Source: Ideonella sp. (GTDB taxonomy: Bacteria; Pseudomonadota; Gammaproteobacteria; Burkholderiales; Burkholderiaceae_C). From it: a DNA stretch of 64,000 bases. The translations under genes and the position numbers were made by a program. Below the pieces are notes generated by a model, which saw nothing but the letters and a program-made list of their open reading frames with translations, searched no databases and was not told where the DNA came from. Of this stretch, positions 8,927 to 17,137 are shown piece after piece. The stretch is from NCBI GenBank assembly GCA_015075545.1, contig JABTUC010000007.1, positions 42,627-106,626 on the forward strand, in the 5' to 3' direction. Each line of letters begins with the position of its first letter. Position 1 is the first letter of the stretch.

Positions 8927-9820
8927 ATGACCCCAGCGTCCGCCGGCGGCCCGTCGCTGCGCGCGGTCCACGCCTGGCTGATGCTGCTGCCGGCGCTGGC
9001 GCTGCTGGCGCTGTTCACGCACTGGCCGACGCTGGCCACCCTGGTCGACAGCCTGCACAGCACGCCCAAGGGCGCGCGCGCCGCGGTGTGGGTGGGGCTC
9101 GAGAACTACCGGGTGATGGCCGACGACCCGGTGTTCTGGAAGGCGGTGCGCAACAACGCGCTGTTCGCGAGTGCGACGATCCCGGCGTCGATCGCGCTCG
9201 CGCTGGCGATGGCGCTGTGGGTCAACGAGCGCCTCGCCGGCCGCGCCTTCCTGCGCATGGCGTACTTCACGCCCACCGTGCTGCCGATGATCGCGGTGGC
9301 CAACATCTGGCTGTTCTTCTACACGCCGCAGTACGGCCTGCTCGAGCAGTTCACCGGTGCGCTCGGGCTGCCGTCGCACAACTGGCTCGGCGACCCCGAC
9401 ACCGCGCTCGGCGCGGTGACGCTGGTGGCGATCTGGAAGGAGGCCGGCTTCTTCATGATCTTCTACCTGGCGGCGCTGCAGTCGCTCAACCCGAGCCTGC
9501 GCGAGGCGGCGGCGATCGAGGGCACCTCGCGCTGGTTCTTCTTTCGCCGCGTGCAGTGGCCGCTGCTGATGCCGACCACGCTGTTCGTGCTGGTCAACGC
9601 CTTCATCAACGCGTTTCGCATGGTCGACCACCTGTTCGTGCTGACGCGCGGCGGCCCCGACAACGCGTCGACGCTGCTGCTGTACTACCTGTACGAGGTG
9701 GGCTTCGGCTTCTGGGACACCGCCTACGCGGCGGCGATCACCGTGGTGCTGGTGGCGGTGCTGGCCGGCATCGCGCTGCTGCAGTTCTTCGTCTTCGACC
9801 GCAAGGTGCACTACCGATGA
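8927..9820 (+). CDS. ABC importer permease, UgpA-like
   Basis: A 297-residue inner-membrane permease with six predicted helices; the first is AWLMLLPALALLALFTHW. The cytoplasmic EAA loop reads EAAAIEGTSRWFFFRRVQWPLL, where the coupling helix contacts the ATPase. It pairs with the next gene to form the heterodimeric pore. It overlaps the following start by four bases (ATGA), so the two permeases are probably made in equal amounts. Confidence 0.9.
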   Translation: MTPASAGGPSLRAVHAWLMLLPALALLALFTHWPTLATLVDSLHSTPKGARAAVWVGLENYRVMADDPVFWKAVRNNALFASATIPASIALALAMALWVNERLAGRAFLRMAYFTPTVLPMIAVANIWLFFYTPQYGLLEQFTGALGLPSHNWLGDPDTALGAVTLVAIWKEAGFFMIFYLAALQSLNPSLREAAAIEGTSRWFFFRRVQWPLLMPTTLFVLVNAFINAFRMVDHLFVLTRGGPDNASTLLLYYLYEVGFGFWDTAYAAAITVVLVAVLAGIALLQFFVFDRKVHYR

Positions 9821-10656
9821 CGGGCCGCACCGCGGTCGACCGGCTGGCGTGGAACGAACCCACCGCGCTCGACACGCTGGCCGCGTGGCTGCTGGCGCTG
9901 CTGTGGATCCTGCCGCTGGCCTACGCGGTGTGGACGGCGTTTCACCCGTCGGCGTACTCGACGCGCTTCGACCTGCTGGCGCCGCTGACGCTGGAGAACT
10001 TCCGCCGCGCCTGGGAGGCGGCGCCGTTCGCGCGCTACTTTCTCAACACCACGGCGCTGGTGCTCATGATCCTGGCGGTGCAGCTGGTGCTGGCCACGCT
10101 GGCGGCGTACGCGTTCGCGCGCTGGCGCTTTCGCGGCCGCGACGTGGCGTTCGCGCTCGTGCTGGTGCAGTTGATGGTGATGCCCGACATCCTGCTGGTC
10201 GAGAACTACAAGACGATGGCGCGGCTCGGGCTGGTCGACACGCTGCTGGCGATCGGGCTGCCGTACTTCGCCTCGGCGTTCGCGATCTTCCTGCTGCGCC
10301 AGACCTTCATGGGCATCCCCAAGGAGCTCGACGAGGCGGCGCGCATGGAAGGCGCCGGCGCGCTGCAGACGCTGTGGCGCGTCTACGTGCCGCTGGCCAG
10401 GCCCGTGTACACCGCGTTCGCGCTGGTGTCGGTGAGCTTCCACTGGAACAACTTTCTCTGGCCGCTGATCGTCACCAACAGCCGCAACGCGCGGCCGCTC
10501 ACCGTGGGGCTGCAGGTGTTCTCGTCGGTCGACCAAGGCGTCGACTGGTCGGTGATCACCGCGGCCACGCTGATGACCTCGGCGCCGCTGCTGGTGGCGT
10601 TCCTGCTGTTCCAGCGCCAGTTCGTGCAGAGCTTCATGCGCGCGGGGATCAAATGA
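9817..10656 (+). CDS. ABC importer permease, UgpE-like
   Basis: A 279-residue six-helix permease of the MalG/UgpE class. Its EAA loop is DEAARMEGAGALQTLWRVYVP, followed by the helix that carries FHWNNFLWPLIV, a segment typical of UgpE/MalG partners. ATG 9817 is chosen because it overlaps the UgpA-like stop; upstream in-frame codons lie inside the previous gene. It ends the importer operon (ATPase, binding protein, two permeases). No phosphodiesterase such as ugpQ follows directly, although an EEP-family phosphodiesterase lies 0.8 kb downstream. Confidence 0.9.
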   Translation: MTGRTAVDRLAWNEPTALDTLAAWLLALLWILPLAYAVWTAFHPSAYSTRFDLLAPLTLENFRRAWEAAPFARYFLNTTALVLMILAVQLVLATLAAYAFARWRFRGRDVAFALVLVQLMVMPDILLVENYKTMARLGLVDTLLAIGLPYFASAFAIFLLRQTFMGIPKELDEAARMEGAGALQTLWRVYVPLARPVYTAFALVSVSFHWNNFLWPLIVTNSRNARPLTVGLQVFSSVDQGVDWSVITAATLMTSAPLLVAFLLFQRQFVQSFMRAGIK

Positions 10657-10708
10657 GGCTGGTCACCATGGCTGGCACCGACCGTGCCCACGCTCGCGGG
10701 GTCTCTGC

Positions 10709-10714
10709 CATACT
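10709..10714 (+). promoter_or_regulatory. -10-like CATACT before the small-protein/nucleotidyltransferase pair
   Basis: CATACT with a 6-nt spacer to the ATG at 10721 and no Shine-Dalgarno. A TTG at 10715 could also start translation. Confidence 0.4.
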
Positions 10715-10720
10715 TTGCGC

Positions 10721-10960
10721 ATGCGACAAGTGGGTCGATCCATCGTGGCCCTGCCGTCAGCCCTGCCCAGCGCGGCGGCGCTGCGCGCCGCCGCCATTCA
10801 TCAAGCCACTGGGCTCGCGCTGGCTGCTGTACCGACCACCGGTGTCGCCAAGGGCGTGTATCGCTTCGCTTCGCGCGCGGAGATGGATCGCCACTGCGAC
10901 GACGCGCTGACGCGGACCCTGGCGATGAACTTGACGCGCAGGGCCAGCAGGCTCGAATGA
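10721..10960 (+). CDS. Small uncharacterised protein paired with a nucleotidyltransferase
   Basis: A 79-residue soluble protein with no recognised domain. Its most conserved-looking part is KGVYRFASRAEMDRHCDDAL near residues 44-63. I recall short basic proteins with a KGVYRF-type core directly upstream of nucleotidyltransferase genes in other proteobacteria, but I cannot check this here. The stop overlaps the next start (ATGA), so the two products are translationally coupled. The size and arrangement resemble a toxin-antitoxin or regulator-enzyme pair; the role is inference. Confidence 0.6.
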   Translation: MRQVGRSIVALPSALPSAAALRAAAIHQATGLALAAVPTTGVAKGVYRFASRAEMDRHCDDALTRTLAMNLTRRASRLE

Positions 10961-11451
10961 CCGAGCCCGCGCCGAAGTTCGCCCGCCCGGCGAACGTCGA
11001 CGATCTGAAGCTCCTGCTGCGCGCGCTGAACGACCACGGCGTCGACTATCTGCTGATCGGCGGCTACGCGCTCTACGCGCTCGGCTACCAGCGCGGCACC
11101 GTGGATATCGACGTCATCCTGCGGCCCACGCGCGACCAGGGCGAGCGCGCGCGTTCGGCGCTGTTGCTTCTGCCCGATGGCGTGGCCAAGGACATCGATC
11201 CCGATTGGTTCGTCGAATCCGAGACCATCCGGGTCGCCGATGAGTTCGTGGTGGACTTGATGTTCAATGCCTGCGGCGAGACCTACGAGACCTTGCTGCC
11301 CTACGCGTTGACGATCGACCTCGATGGCGTCCCGATCCGCACGTTGAACGCCGAAGGGTTGTTGAAGACAAAGCAGTCGACGCGCGAGAAGGATCGCCTC
11401 GACCGCGAAGTGCTCGAACGCGCGGTCGAAATCGCCAGGAGGGCGCGTTGA
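10957..11451 (+). CDS. Nucleotidyltransferase-fold protein (possible toxin-antitoxin component)
   Basis: A 164-residue protein with the minimal polymerase-beta-like core. A GG segment (LIGGYALYALGYQRGT) is followed by the metal-binding pair in VDIDVIL at about residues 48-54, and a third acidic residue may lie in FVVDLMF. The family transfers nucleotides to proteins, RNA or small molecules, and several members act as MenA/AbiEii-like toxins. ATG 10957 is fixed by the four-base overlap with the upstream small gene. The C-terminal part (LLKTKQSTREKDRLDREVL) is rich in charged helices and resembles other nucleotidyltransferases of this class. Confidence 0.78.
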   Translation: MTEPAPKFARPANVDDLKLLLRALNDHGVDYLLIGGYALYALGYQRGTVDIDVILRPTRDQGERARSALLLLPDGVAKDIDPDWFVESETIRVADEFVVDLMFNACGETYETLLPYALTIDLDGVPIRTLNAEGLLKTKQSTREKDRLDREVLERAVEIARRAR

Positions 11452-11455
11452 TCAA

Positions 11456-12304
11456 GTGAAGCTGGTGACCTGGAACACCCAGTGGTGCTGCGGCCTCGAC
11501 GGCACCGTGAGCCCGCAGCGCATCGTCGACGGCGCGCGTGCGCTCGGTGACTTCGACGTGCTGTGCCTGCAGGAGATCGCGCAGGGCTTCCCGCGGCTGC
11601 AGGGCGCCCCGGGCGACCAGCCGGCGCAACTGGCCGCTTTGCTGCCGGGGTTCCGCTGCTTCTTCGGTGCCGCGGTCGACACCTTCGCGGCCGACGGCGC
11701 GCGCCAGCGCTTCGGCAACCTCGTGGCCACGCGGCTGCCGGTGGCGCGCGTGGAGCACCACGCGCTGCCGTGGCCGGCCGATGATGGCGTGCGCTCGATG
11801 CCGCGCGTGTGCACGGTGGTGACGGTGATCGATGCGGCGCTCGGGCCCGTGCGCGTGATGACCACGCACCTCGAGTACTACTCGGCGCCGCAGCGCCTCG
11901 CGCAGGCGCAGGCCGTGCGTGCATTGCACGACGAGGCCTGCGCGCGGGCCGCTGCACCGCCGCAGCCGGCCGACGACGGCTCGCCGTTCCAGAGCCAGGT
12001 GCACACGCCGCACGCGCTGCTGTGCGGCGACTTCAACGCCGACGCGCGCGACGCCGCGGTGGCGGCGATCTGTGCGCCCGGCGCGCGCGACGGCTATGCG
12101 CTGCGCGACGCCTGGCCGCTGGCGCACGGCAGCGCGCCGCACGCGCCGACCTTCCGCGTGTTCGACCGCACCTACGGCCCCGACCCGCTGGCGTGCGACT
12201 TCGTTTTCGTCAGCGCGAGTCTGGCGTCGCGTGTGCGCCGCATCGAGGTCGACGGGCAGACCCGCGCGTCGGATCACCAGCCGGTCTGCATCGAGCTCGG
12301 CTGA
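11456..12304 (+). CDS. Endonuclease/exonuclease/phosphatase (EEP) family hydrolase
   Basis: A 282-residue cytoplasmic protein starting at GTG 11456, five bases after the nucleotidyltransferase stop, with AGGAGGG upstream. All EEP landmarks are visible: WNTQW at the N-terminus, the metal-binding Glu in LCLQEIA, THLEYYS, the catalytic GDFNAD, and the C-terminal SDHQPV with its active-site His. The family includes DNases, sphingomyelinases and inositol phosphatases acting on phosphodiester or phosphomonoester bonds. The substrate is unknown. It lies near the Ugp-like importer, so a role in using phosphodiesters is possible but speculative. Confidence 0.87.
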   Translation: MKLVTWNTQWCCGLDGTVSPQRIVDGARALGDFDVLCLQEIAQGFPRLQGAPGDQPAQLAALLPGFRCFFGAAVDTFAADGARQRFGNLVATRLPVARVEHHALPWPADDGVRSMPRVCTVVTVIDAALGPVRVMTTHLEYYSAPQRLAQAQAVRALHDEACARAAAPPQPADDGSPFQSQVHTPHALLCGDFNADARDAAVAAICAPGARDGYALRDAWPLAHGSAPHAPTFRVFDRTYGPDPLACDFVFVSASLASRVRRIEVDGQTRASDHQPVCIELG

Positions 12305-12332
12305 ATCCGCGGCGGGCCCGGGTCGCGCAGCT

Positions 12333-15300
12333 TCAGCGGCTTGCCGCCGCGCGCAGCAACTGCGCGTTGACCGCGTTGGCGCGCACGAAGCTGTCGCGAA
12401 ACGGCTCGCTCACGTGCTCGCGCCGCGTCTGCTGCACCCACGCCGCGCCGCGGCGCAGCGCCTCGTCGGCCTCGGCGCGCACGCCGGCCAGCGTCAGCGC
12501 GCGCCACGCCTGCAGCCAGCGCTCGGCGGGGTAGAGGTCGTTGGGCGACACGTCGGCGTCGATCGCCAGCGCCGCGTGCGCGTGCACAGCCGCCGCCGCG
12601 GCGTCGTGCGCATCGGCGGCGAAGCGCGCGGCGCGGATGTGGCCGGCCAGCGCGGTGCCCGGCAGCGCGAGCCGCTCGGCCTGCGCGACGACCTCGCGCG
12701 CGCCGGCCAGTGCGGCCGCGGGATCGAGCGTCAGTGCATGGTCGAGCGCGATCGAGGCGGCGAGCGCACGCCGGCCGGGCTGGGCGCGCACCAGGGCCAA
12801 CGCCTCGTTCAGCAGACCGGCGGCGCCGCGCTGGCCGAGCGCCAGTTGCAGCCGCGCCTTCATCTGCAGCGCCTTGGCGCGCATCCAGCCGGGCAGGTTT
12901 GCGGCCAGCGCCGCGTCGATCTCGCGCTGCGCGCGCGCATGCTGGCCCAGGTGCATCCAGCCGCACGCCACGTGGCACTGCAGCAGCGCCGCGGTCAACC
13001 CCGGCTCGGCGGCCAGCGCCGGCTCGATCCAGCGCTGCGCCTCGGCATAGTGGCCGAGGTCGCGCAGGCACTTGTACATCTCGGCCGGCAGCGAGGCGGC
13101 GCAGCCGCGCGCCTCGTCGTGCGCGGCGGCGAGCTGCATCGCCTCGCGCAGCAGTTCGATCGCGCGCGCCATGTGGCCGGTGGTGGCCCAACTGATCGCC
13201 AGGTTGCCGAGCACGGTGACCACGCCGTGCCAGGCCTGCGCCTTGCGCGCGGCGGCGATCGCGTGCTGGTGGTAGACGCGCGCCTCGGCGCTGCGGTCGG
13301 TGTTGTCGAGCACGATCGCCAGCCGGCAGTAGAACTCGGTGCGCTCGAGGTCGCCCGCGCGCTCGGCGGCCCACGGCAGCAGCGGCTGCAGCAGCGCCAG
13401 CGCGGTGTCGCACTCGCCCTCCCAGTCGAGGAACTGCGCCAGTCGCTGCCGTGCATCGACCGCCGTGGCCTCGTCGCCGGCGGCGTCGGCCAGCTCGATC
13501 GCGCGTTGCGACAACTGCCGCGCCTGCGCGAGGTCGCCGCACTCGCCGCGCCAGTTGGCGCGCATCGCCAGCGCGACGGCGCGCTGCTGCGGCGCGACGG
13601 CGGCCTCGTCGAGCTGGCCGAACAGCGATTCGTCGAGCGCGCCGAGGTCGGCCACCGACAGCGCGTCGATCGCCGCGCGCCACGACGCGAATGCGGCGTC
13701 GCGCTCGCCGGTGTCGCGCTCGATCTGCGCCGCGCGCTGCAGGAACGCGGCCTCCTCGCGGCGGCGCATCGCGTGGCGCGCGGTTTCGGCCGCCGCGTGC
13801 AGCGCGGCCAGCGCGCGCGGCGACTGGCCCGCGGCGATCCAGTGCGCGGCCACGCGCGCGGGCTCGCCGCCGTGGCCTTCGAGGAACGCCGCCACCTCGC
13901 CGTGCGTGTGCGCGGCGATCGGTGCGGGCACGCTGGCCAGCGTGGCCTCGTGCACGAGGTCGTGCGCGAAGGCATTGCCGCGCAGCACCTGGGCCGCCTC
14001 GAGTTCGCGCCAGGCGTCGGCCAGCGCCAGCGCCTTGGCGTCGAGCACCGCGGCGGCCAGCTCGATGGAGAAATCCACGCCCGCCACCGCCGCCACGCGC
14101 GCCAGCGCCAGCGCCTTGGCGCTGAGCTGCCGCAGCCGGCGCTCGATCAACTGGCCCACGCTCGCCGGGCGCGGCAGCGCGCTGCCAGCGCCACCGACGA
14201 TCAGGTGCTTGATGGTCTCCAGCGCGTACAGCGGGTTGCCGCCTGTGTGGCGCGCGAGTTGCGGCGCGAGGCTGGCTGCGTCGAGCGCGGGCACGCCGAG
14301 CGAGTCGATCAGCTCGCGCATCTGCGCCTCGTGCAGCGGCGACAGCGTGCAGACGTCGACGCGCTGCGATTCCTCGAGCGCCTCGCGCAGCGTGCCGATC
14401 GCCGATGGGCCCTCGGCGGGCCGCTGCGCGAAGCCCCAGTGCAGGGTGGCCAGCGCGTCGTCGCACACCAGCGCGCGCAGCATCTCCAGGCTCGCCGGGT
14501 CGGCGAAGTGCAGGTCGTCGAACACCAGCGCGGCCACGCCGTGGCGCTGCGCGCCGCGCAGCAGTGCGACGATCGCGCGCTGCAGCGCCATCTGCGCGCC
14601 GGCGCCGGCCATCGTGGCCACCGCCAGCTCGGGCATCACGCGCGCCAGTTCGCCGCGCTCGGCCTGCTGCAGCAGCGCGGGCTGGCGCTCGAGCAGCGCA
14701 CGCAGCGCGCGGCCGAGGCTGGCGTAGGGCACGCCACCGTCGCCGGGGCGTGCAGCGACCACGAGTGCGGCGGTCGCCGGCGTCGGGCCGTCCCAAGCCG
14801 GCGGCTTCCCCGCGGGGGGAAGCGAGCGCAGCGAGCCAGGGGGCGACGCCGGCGCCGGGCCGTCCCAAGCCGGCGGCTCCCCCGCGGGGGGAAGCGAGCG
14901 CAGCGAGCCAGGGGGCGATGTTCCGCCGAACGCCTGCGCCACGAACTCGGCCAGCAGCCGCGACTTGCCGAGCCCGGCCTCGCCGAGCAGCCAGAACGCG
15001 CGCTGCTCCGACCACGCGGCGCGCAGCGCAGCCAGCTCGGCGTCGCGCCCCACCAGCCGCGGCGGCCGCAGCACGCTGGCCGGAATCTCGCGGCGCAGGG
15101 CCGGCAGCGGCGCGGCCTGCGCGTCGCGGATCGTCTGCAGCAGCTCGGCGGTCTCGCGCGCCGGCCGGGCGCGCGGATGTTCGGCTGCCAGCGCAGCGAC
15201 GAAGCGGTCGTAGGCGGCGATCGCCGCGGCGCCATCGCCGGCCAGGTAGCGCAGCTTCATGAGCTGGCGCAGCGCGCCCTCGTGCAGCGGCTCGCGCGCG

Positions 15301-15830
15301 AGCAGCGCATCGGCCAGCGCCGCGCCTTCGGCGTGCTGCCCGTCGCGCTCGCACTGCGCGATGCGCTCGGCGTCGCGCGCACGGTGGCGTTGCTGCAGCG
15401 CACGGCGCTGCGTGTCGAGCCAGTCGTGCAGCTCGGGGCAGTCGACGTAGTCGTGGCCGGCGAGCAGTTCGCCGTCGCCCGCGGCGAGGTCGTGCGCCAC
15501 CGACTCGGCCAGTGCGAGCTGCTCGGCGCCGCACACCAGCTCGACGCCGGCGGCGCGGCGCAGGCGGAACAGCCGCTGGCGCAGCGCGTTGCGCGCCGCC
15601 TCGGGCTCCTGGTCGGGCCACAGCAGCGCCAGCAGGCGCTGGCGCGAGGTGGGTCCGTCAAGTGCCAGCAGCGCCAGCAGCGCCGCGTCGAAGCGCGACA
15701 GCACCAGCGGCGCGCCGCCGGGGCGCTGCAGCGCGGCGCTGCCGAGCAGCGCCAGGCGCAGTGCAGCAGGCGCGGAGTCGCCACGGGGCTCGGGCATGAA
15801 GGCGGTGCGGGTCGCTGCGGGTGCCGCCAT
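12333..15830 (-). CDS. SARP-like regulator: winged helix, BTAD, AAA ATPase and TPR
   Basis: About 1165 residues from ATG 15830 (alternative ATG 15797). The N-terminus is an OmpR-like winged helix (RLALLGSAALQRPG, then ALLALLALDG). A bacterial transcriptional activator domain follows (ALLAREPLHEGALRQLMKL). Around residue 280 comes a P-loop (LLGEAGLGKSR), with a Walker B at VFDDLHFADP. The C-terminal half is helical and TPR-like. This matches AfsR/MalT-type STAND regulators, which activate transcription after ligand-driven ATP binding. Two in-frame copies of a 72-bp repeat are inserted just after the P-loop region. It lies downstream of a lipoprotein cluster on the same strand. Confidence 0.85.
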   Translation of the reverse strand: MAAPAATRTAFMPEPRGDSAPAALRLALLGSAALQRPGGAPLVLSRFDAALLALLALDGPTSRQRLLALLWPDQEPEAARNALRQRLFRLRRAAGVELVCGAEQLALAESVAHDLAAGDGELLAGHDYVDCPELHDWLDTQRRALQQRHRARDAERIAQCERDGQHAEGAALADALLAREPLHEGALRQLMKLRYLAGDGAAAIAAYDRFVAALAAEHPRARPARETAELLQTIRDAQAAPLPALRREIPASVLRPPRLVGRDAELAALRAAWSEQRAFWLLGEAGLGKSRLLAEFVAQAFGGTSPPGSLRSLPPAGEPPAWDGPAPASPPGSLRSLPPAGKPPAWDGPTPATAALVVAARPGDGGVPYASLGRALRALLERQPALLQQAERGELARVMPELAVATMAGAGAQMALQRAIVALLRGAQRHGVAALVFDDLHFADPASLEMLRALVCDDALATLHWGFAQRPAEGPSAIGTLREALEESQRVDVCTLSPLHEAQMRELIDSLGVPALDAASLAPQLARHTGGNPLYALETIKHLIVGGAGSALPRPASVGQLIERRLRQLSAKALALARVAAVAGVDFSIELAAAVLDAKALALADAWRELEAAQVLRGNAFAHDLVHEATLASVPAPIAAHTHGEVAAFLEGHGGEPARVAAHWIAAGQSPRALAALHAAAETARHAMRRREEAAFLQRAAQIERDTGERDAAFASWRAAIDALSVADLGALDESLFGQLDEAAVAPQQRAVALAMRANWRGECGDLAQARQLSQRAIELADAAGDEATAVDARQRLAQFLDWEGECDTALALLQPLLPWAAERAGDLERTEFYCRLAIVLDNTDRSAEARVYHQHAIAAARKAQAWHGVVTVLGNLAISWATTGHMARAIELLREAMQLAAAHDEARGCAASLPAEMYKCLRDLGHYAEAQRWIEPALAAEPGLTAALLQCHVACGWMHLGQHARAQREIDAALAANLPGWMRAKALQMKARLQLALGQRGAAGLLNEALALVRAQPGRRALAASIALDHALTLDPAAALAGAREVVAQAERLALPGTALAGHIRAARFAADAHDAAAAAVHAHAALAIDADVSPNDLYPAERWLQAWRALTLAGVRAEADEALRRGAAWVQQTRREHVSEPFRDSFVRANAVNAQLLRAAASR
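14776..14919. repeat. Two tandem 72-bp repeats inside the SARP-like gene
   Basis: Units 14776-14847 and 14848-14919 differ at only a few bases. Each contains the palindromic core CCCCGCGGGGG flanked by AAGCGAGCGCAGCGAGCCAG. The period equals 24 codons, so the reading frame is kept and adds an SLRSLPPAG-containing peptide twice. The sequence resembles GC-rich intergenic repeats of Rubrivivax-type genomes. Confidence 0.9.
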
Positions 15831-15858
15831 CTGACGCGATGGCGGCGCGCGCGTCAAC

Positions 15859-15870
15859 TGACCGCGGTCA
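15859..15870. promoter_or_regulatory. 12-bp palindrome upstream of the SARP-like gene
   Basis: TGACCGCGGTCA is a perfect inverted repeat 29 bases before the start at 15830, between the regulator and the lipoprotein gene. It could be an operator, perhaps autoregulatory. Confidence 0.4.
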
Positions 15871-15887
15871 AAGTGTGCCAAGACGGT

Positions 15888-16574
15888 TCAGTCGAGCGAC
15901 TGGTCGAGGAACATCTGCTTGTCGACCGCGGCCCACACCGTCTGATAGTACTCGGCGACCAGTGCGGGGTAGTAGAGGTTGTCGAAGCGCAGCTTGACCT
16001 TGGTCTGCCGCGAACCCTGGCGCACCAGCGAGAGCGTGAGGCCGGCCATGCCGCGCGTCATCAGGCTGTTGCTGCCGCCGACGTCGAAGTCGAACGCGCC
16101 GTCGCCCTTGTCGGCAGCGCTGGCCGGGTAGCCCTTGGCCGCGGCGTACTGGCGCAGGCCGTCGCGCTGCATCGCGTCGGCTTTCTCGGGCGCCAGCGGC
16201 GGCAGCGATGCGGTGATGTAGCCCGACACGCGCTCCATGTTGTTGACGCGGCTGCCCAGCGTGGCCAGCGCCACGGTCATCGAATCGAACACGCGCTCGA
16301 AGCGCTTGTCGAACGTGCGGTCGCCGATCGCCAGCGCCATCTTCTCGCGCTGCGCGTGCCAGGCCGGCAGGTCGGGGTTGTTCATCATGTCCTGCATCAG
16401 CTTCTGCTTGGCGGCCATCGAGTCGAGGTCGGGCATGGGCGCGTGCGTCTTGAACATCGCCGACATGTCGACATTGCCGCCGCGGCCCATGCCGGCGATG
16501 TCGCCGACGCCGCCGCAACCGGCGAGCGCGCCCAGGCCCAGAACCAGAAGCGATCGGCGTGGCATCGTCTTCAT
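15888..16574 (-). CDS. Predicted lipoprotein, unknown function
   Basis: A 228-residue protein with a lipoprotein signal (RRSLLVLGLGALAGC). The mature part is mostly helical, with several Met-rich segments (DIAGMGRGGNVDMSAMF, KQKLMQDMMNN) and a C-terminal block (KVKLRFDNLYYPALVAEYYQTVW). I recognise no family. ATG 16574 is the first start compatible with the signal peptide. It is 17 bases downstream of the next lipoprotein gene and very likely in one operon with it. A role at the outer membrane is likely. Confidence 0.78.
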   Translation of the reverse strand: MKTMPRRSLLVLGLGALAGCGGVGDIAGMGRGGNVDMSAMFKTHAPMPDLDSMAAKQKLMQDMMNNPDLPAWHAQREKMALAIGDRTFDKRFERVFDSMTVALATLGSRVNNMERVSGYITASLPPLAPEKADAMQRDGLRQYAAAKGYPASAADKGDGAFDFDVGGSNSLMTRGMAGLTLSLVRQGSRQTKVKLRFDNLYYPALVAEYYQTVWAAVDKQMFLDQSLD

Positions 16575-16591
16575 CGCGTGTCTCCCTGGGG

Positions 16592-17110
16592 TCAGAAGGT
16601 GCTGGCGCGCACCGAGTAGTCGGCCACCGTCTTGTCGGCGGCGAATTTGACGATCACCGTCAGCGAGCGGACCGACGACGAGGTGCTCGCCGCCGTCGCG
16701 CTGCGGCCCATCGAGCCCGAGGCGCCGAGGTCGACGTGCTTGAAGAACAGCCCCAGGTTGAGCGCGCCCTGCGCCGCCTGCGAGTGGCTCTGCACGTCGG
16801 TCTGCGTGGCGGTGCGCTCGTAGACCCAGGTCTCGACGCCGTCGCGGTCGGTGGTGGCGATGCTCGGGCCACCGAAGAGCTGCAGCAAATCGAGCTGCGT
16901 GGTCTTGCCCTTGACCACCTGCGAGGTGACGGTGCCGTACGACATCGTGCTCGCCTGCACCGCGGGGGCGCCGGCGGTGGGGGCGGCGGGCGCGGGTGCC
17001 GCTTGCGTGGCCGGCATCGGCGGCATCGACGGCATGCAGCCGGTGCCGATCGACAGCACGGCGGCGCCGGCGATCAGACGCCACGGCGTGGCCATGGGCT
17101 TGTGCTTCAT
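16592..17110 (-). CDS. Predicted lipoprotein with BamE/SmpA-like fold
   Basis: A 172-residue protein with a signal peptide ending in a lipobox-like GTGC (about residue 25), followed by a Pro/Ala-rich spacer. The central part (VVKGKTTQLDLLQLFGGPS, then DGVETWVYERT) resembles the SmpA/OmlA-type domain, where a K-G-x-T-x-x-x-V-x-x-x-L-G-x-P motif leads into a Trp-Tyr strand. The C-terminus is a Ser-rich linker and a beta strand pair (VRSLTVIVKFAADKTVADYSV). Proteins of this kind sit in the outer membrane and assist envelope assembly. The BamE-like call is by pattern only. Confidence 0.78.
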   Translation of the reverse strand: MKHKPMATPWRLIAGAAVLSIGTGCMPSMPPMPATQAAPAPAAPTAGAPAVQASTMSYGTVTSQVVKGKTTQLDLLQLFGGPSIATTDRDGVETWVYERTATQTDVQSHSQAAQGALNLGLFFKHVDLGASGSMGRSATAASTSSSVRSLTVIVKFAADKTVADYSVRASTF

Positions 17111-17137
17111 GAGGTCCTCCTGGTTGAAGCGAATGCG

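Noticed and set aside
11919-16619. A 1566-codon open frame on the plus strand
   Set aside because: It runs antisense to the SARP-like regulator and lipoprotein genes, is Arg/Ala/Gly-rich and has no family motif; long shadow frames are normal at 70% G+C.
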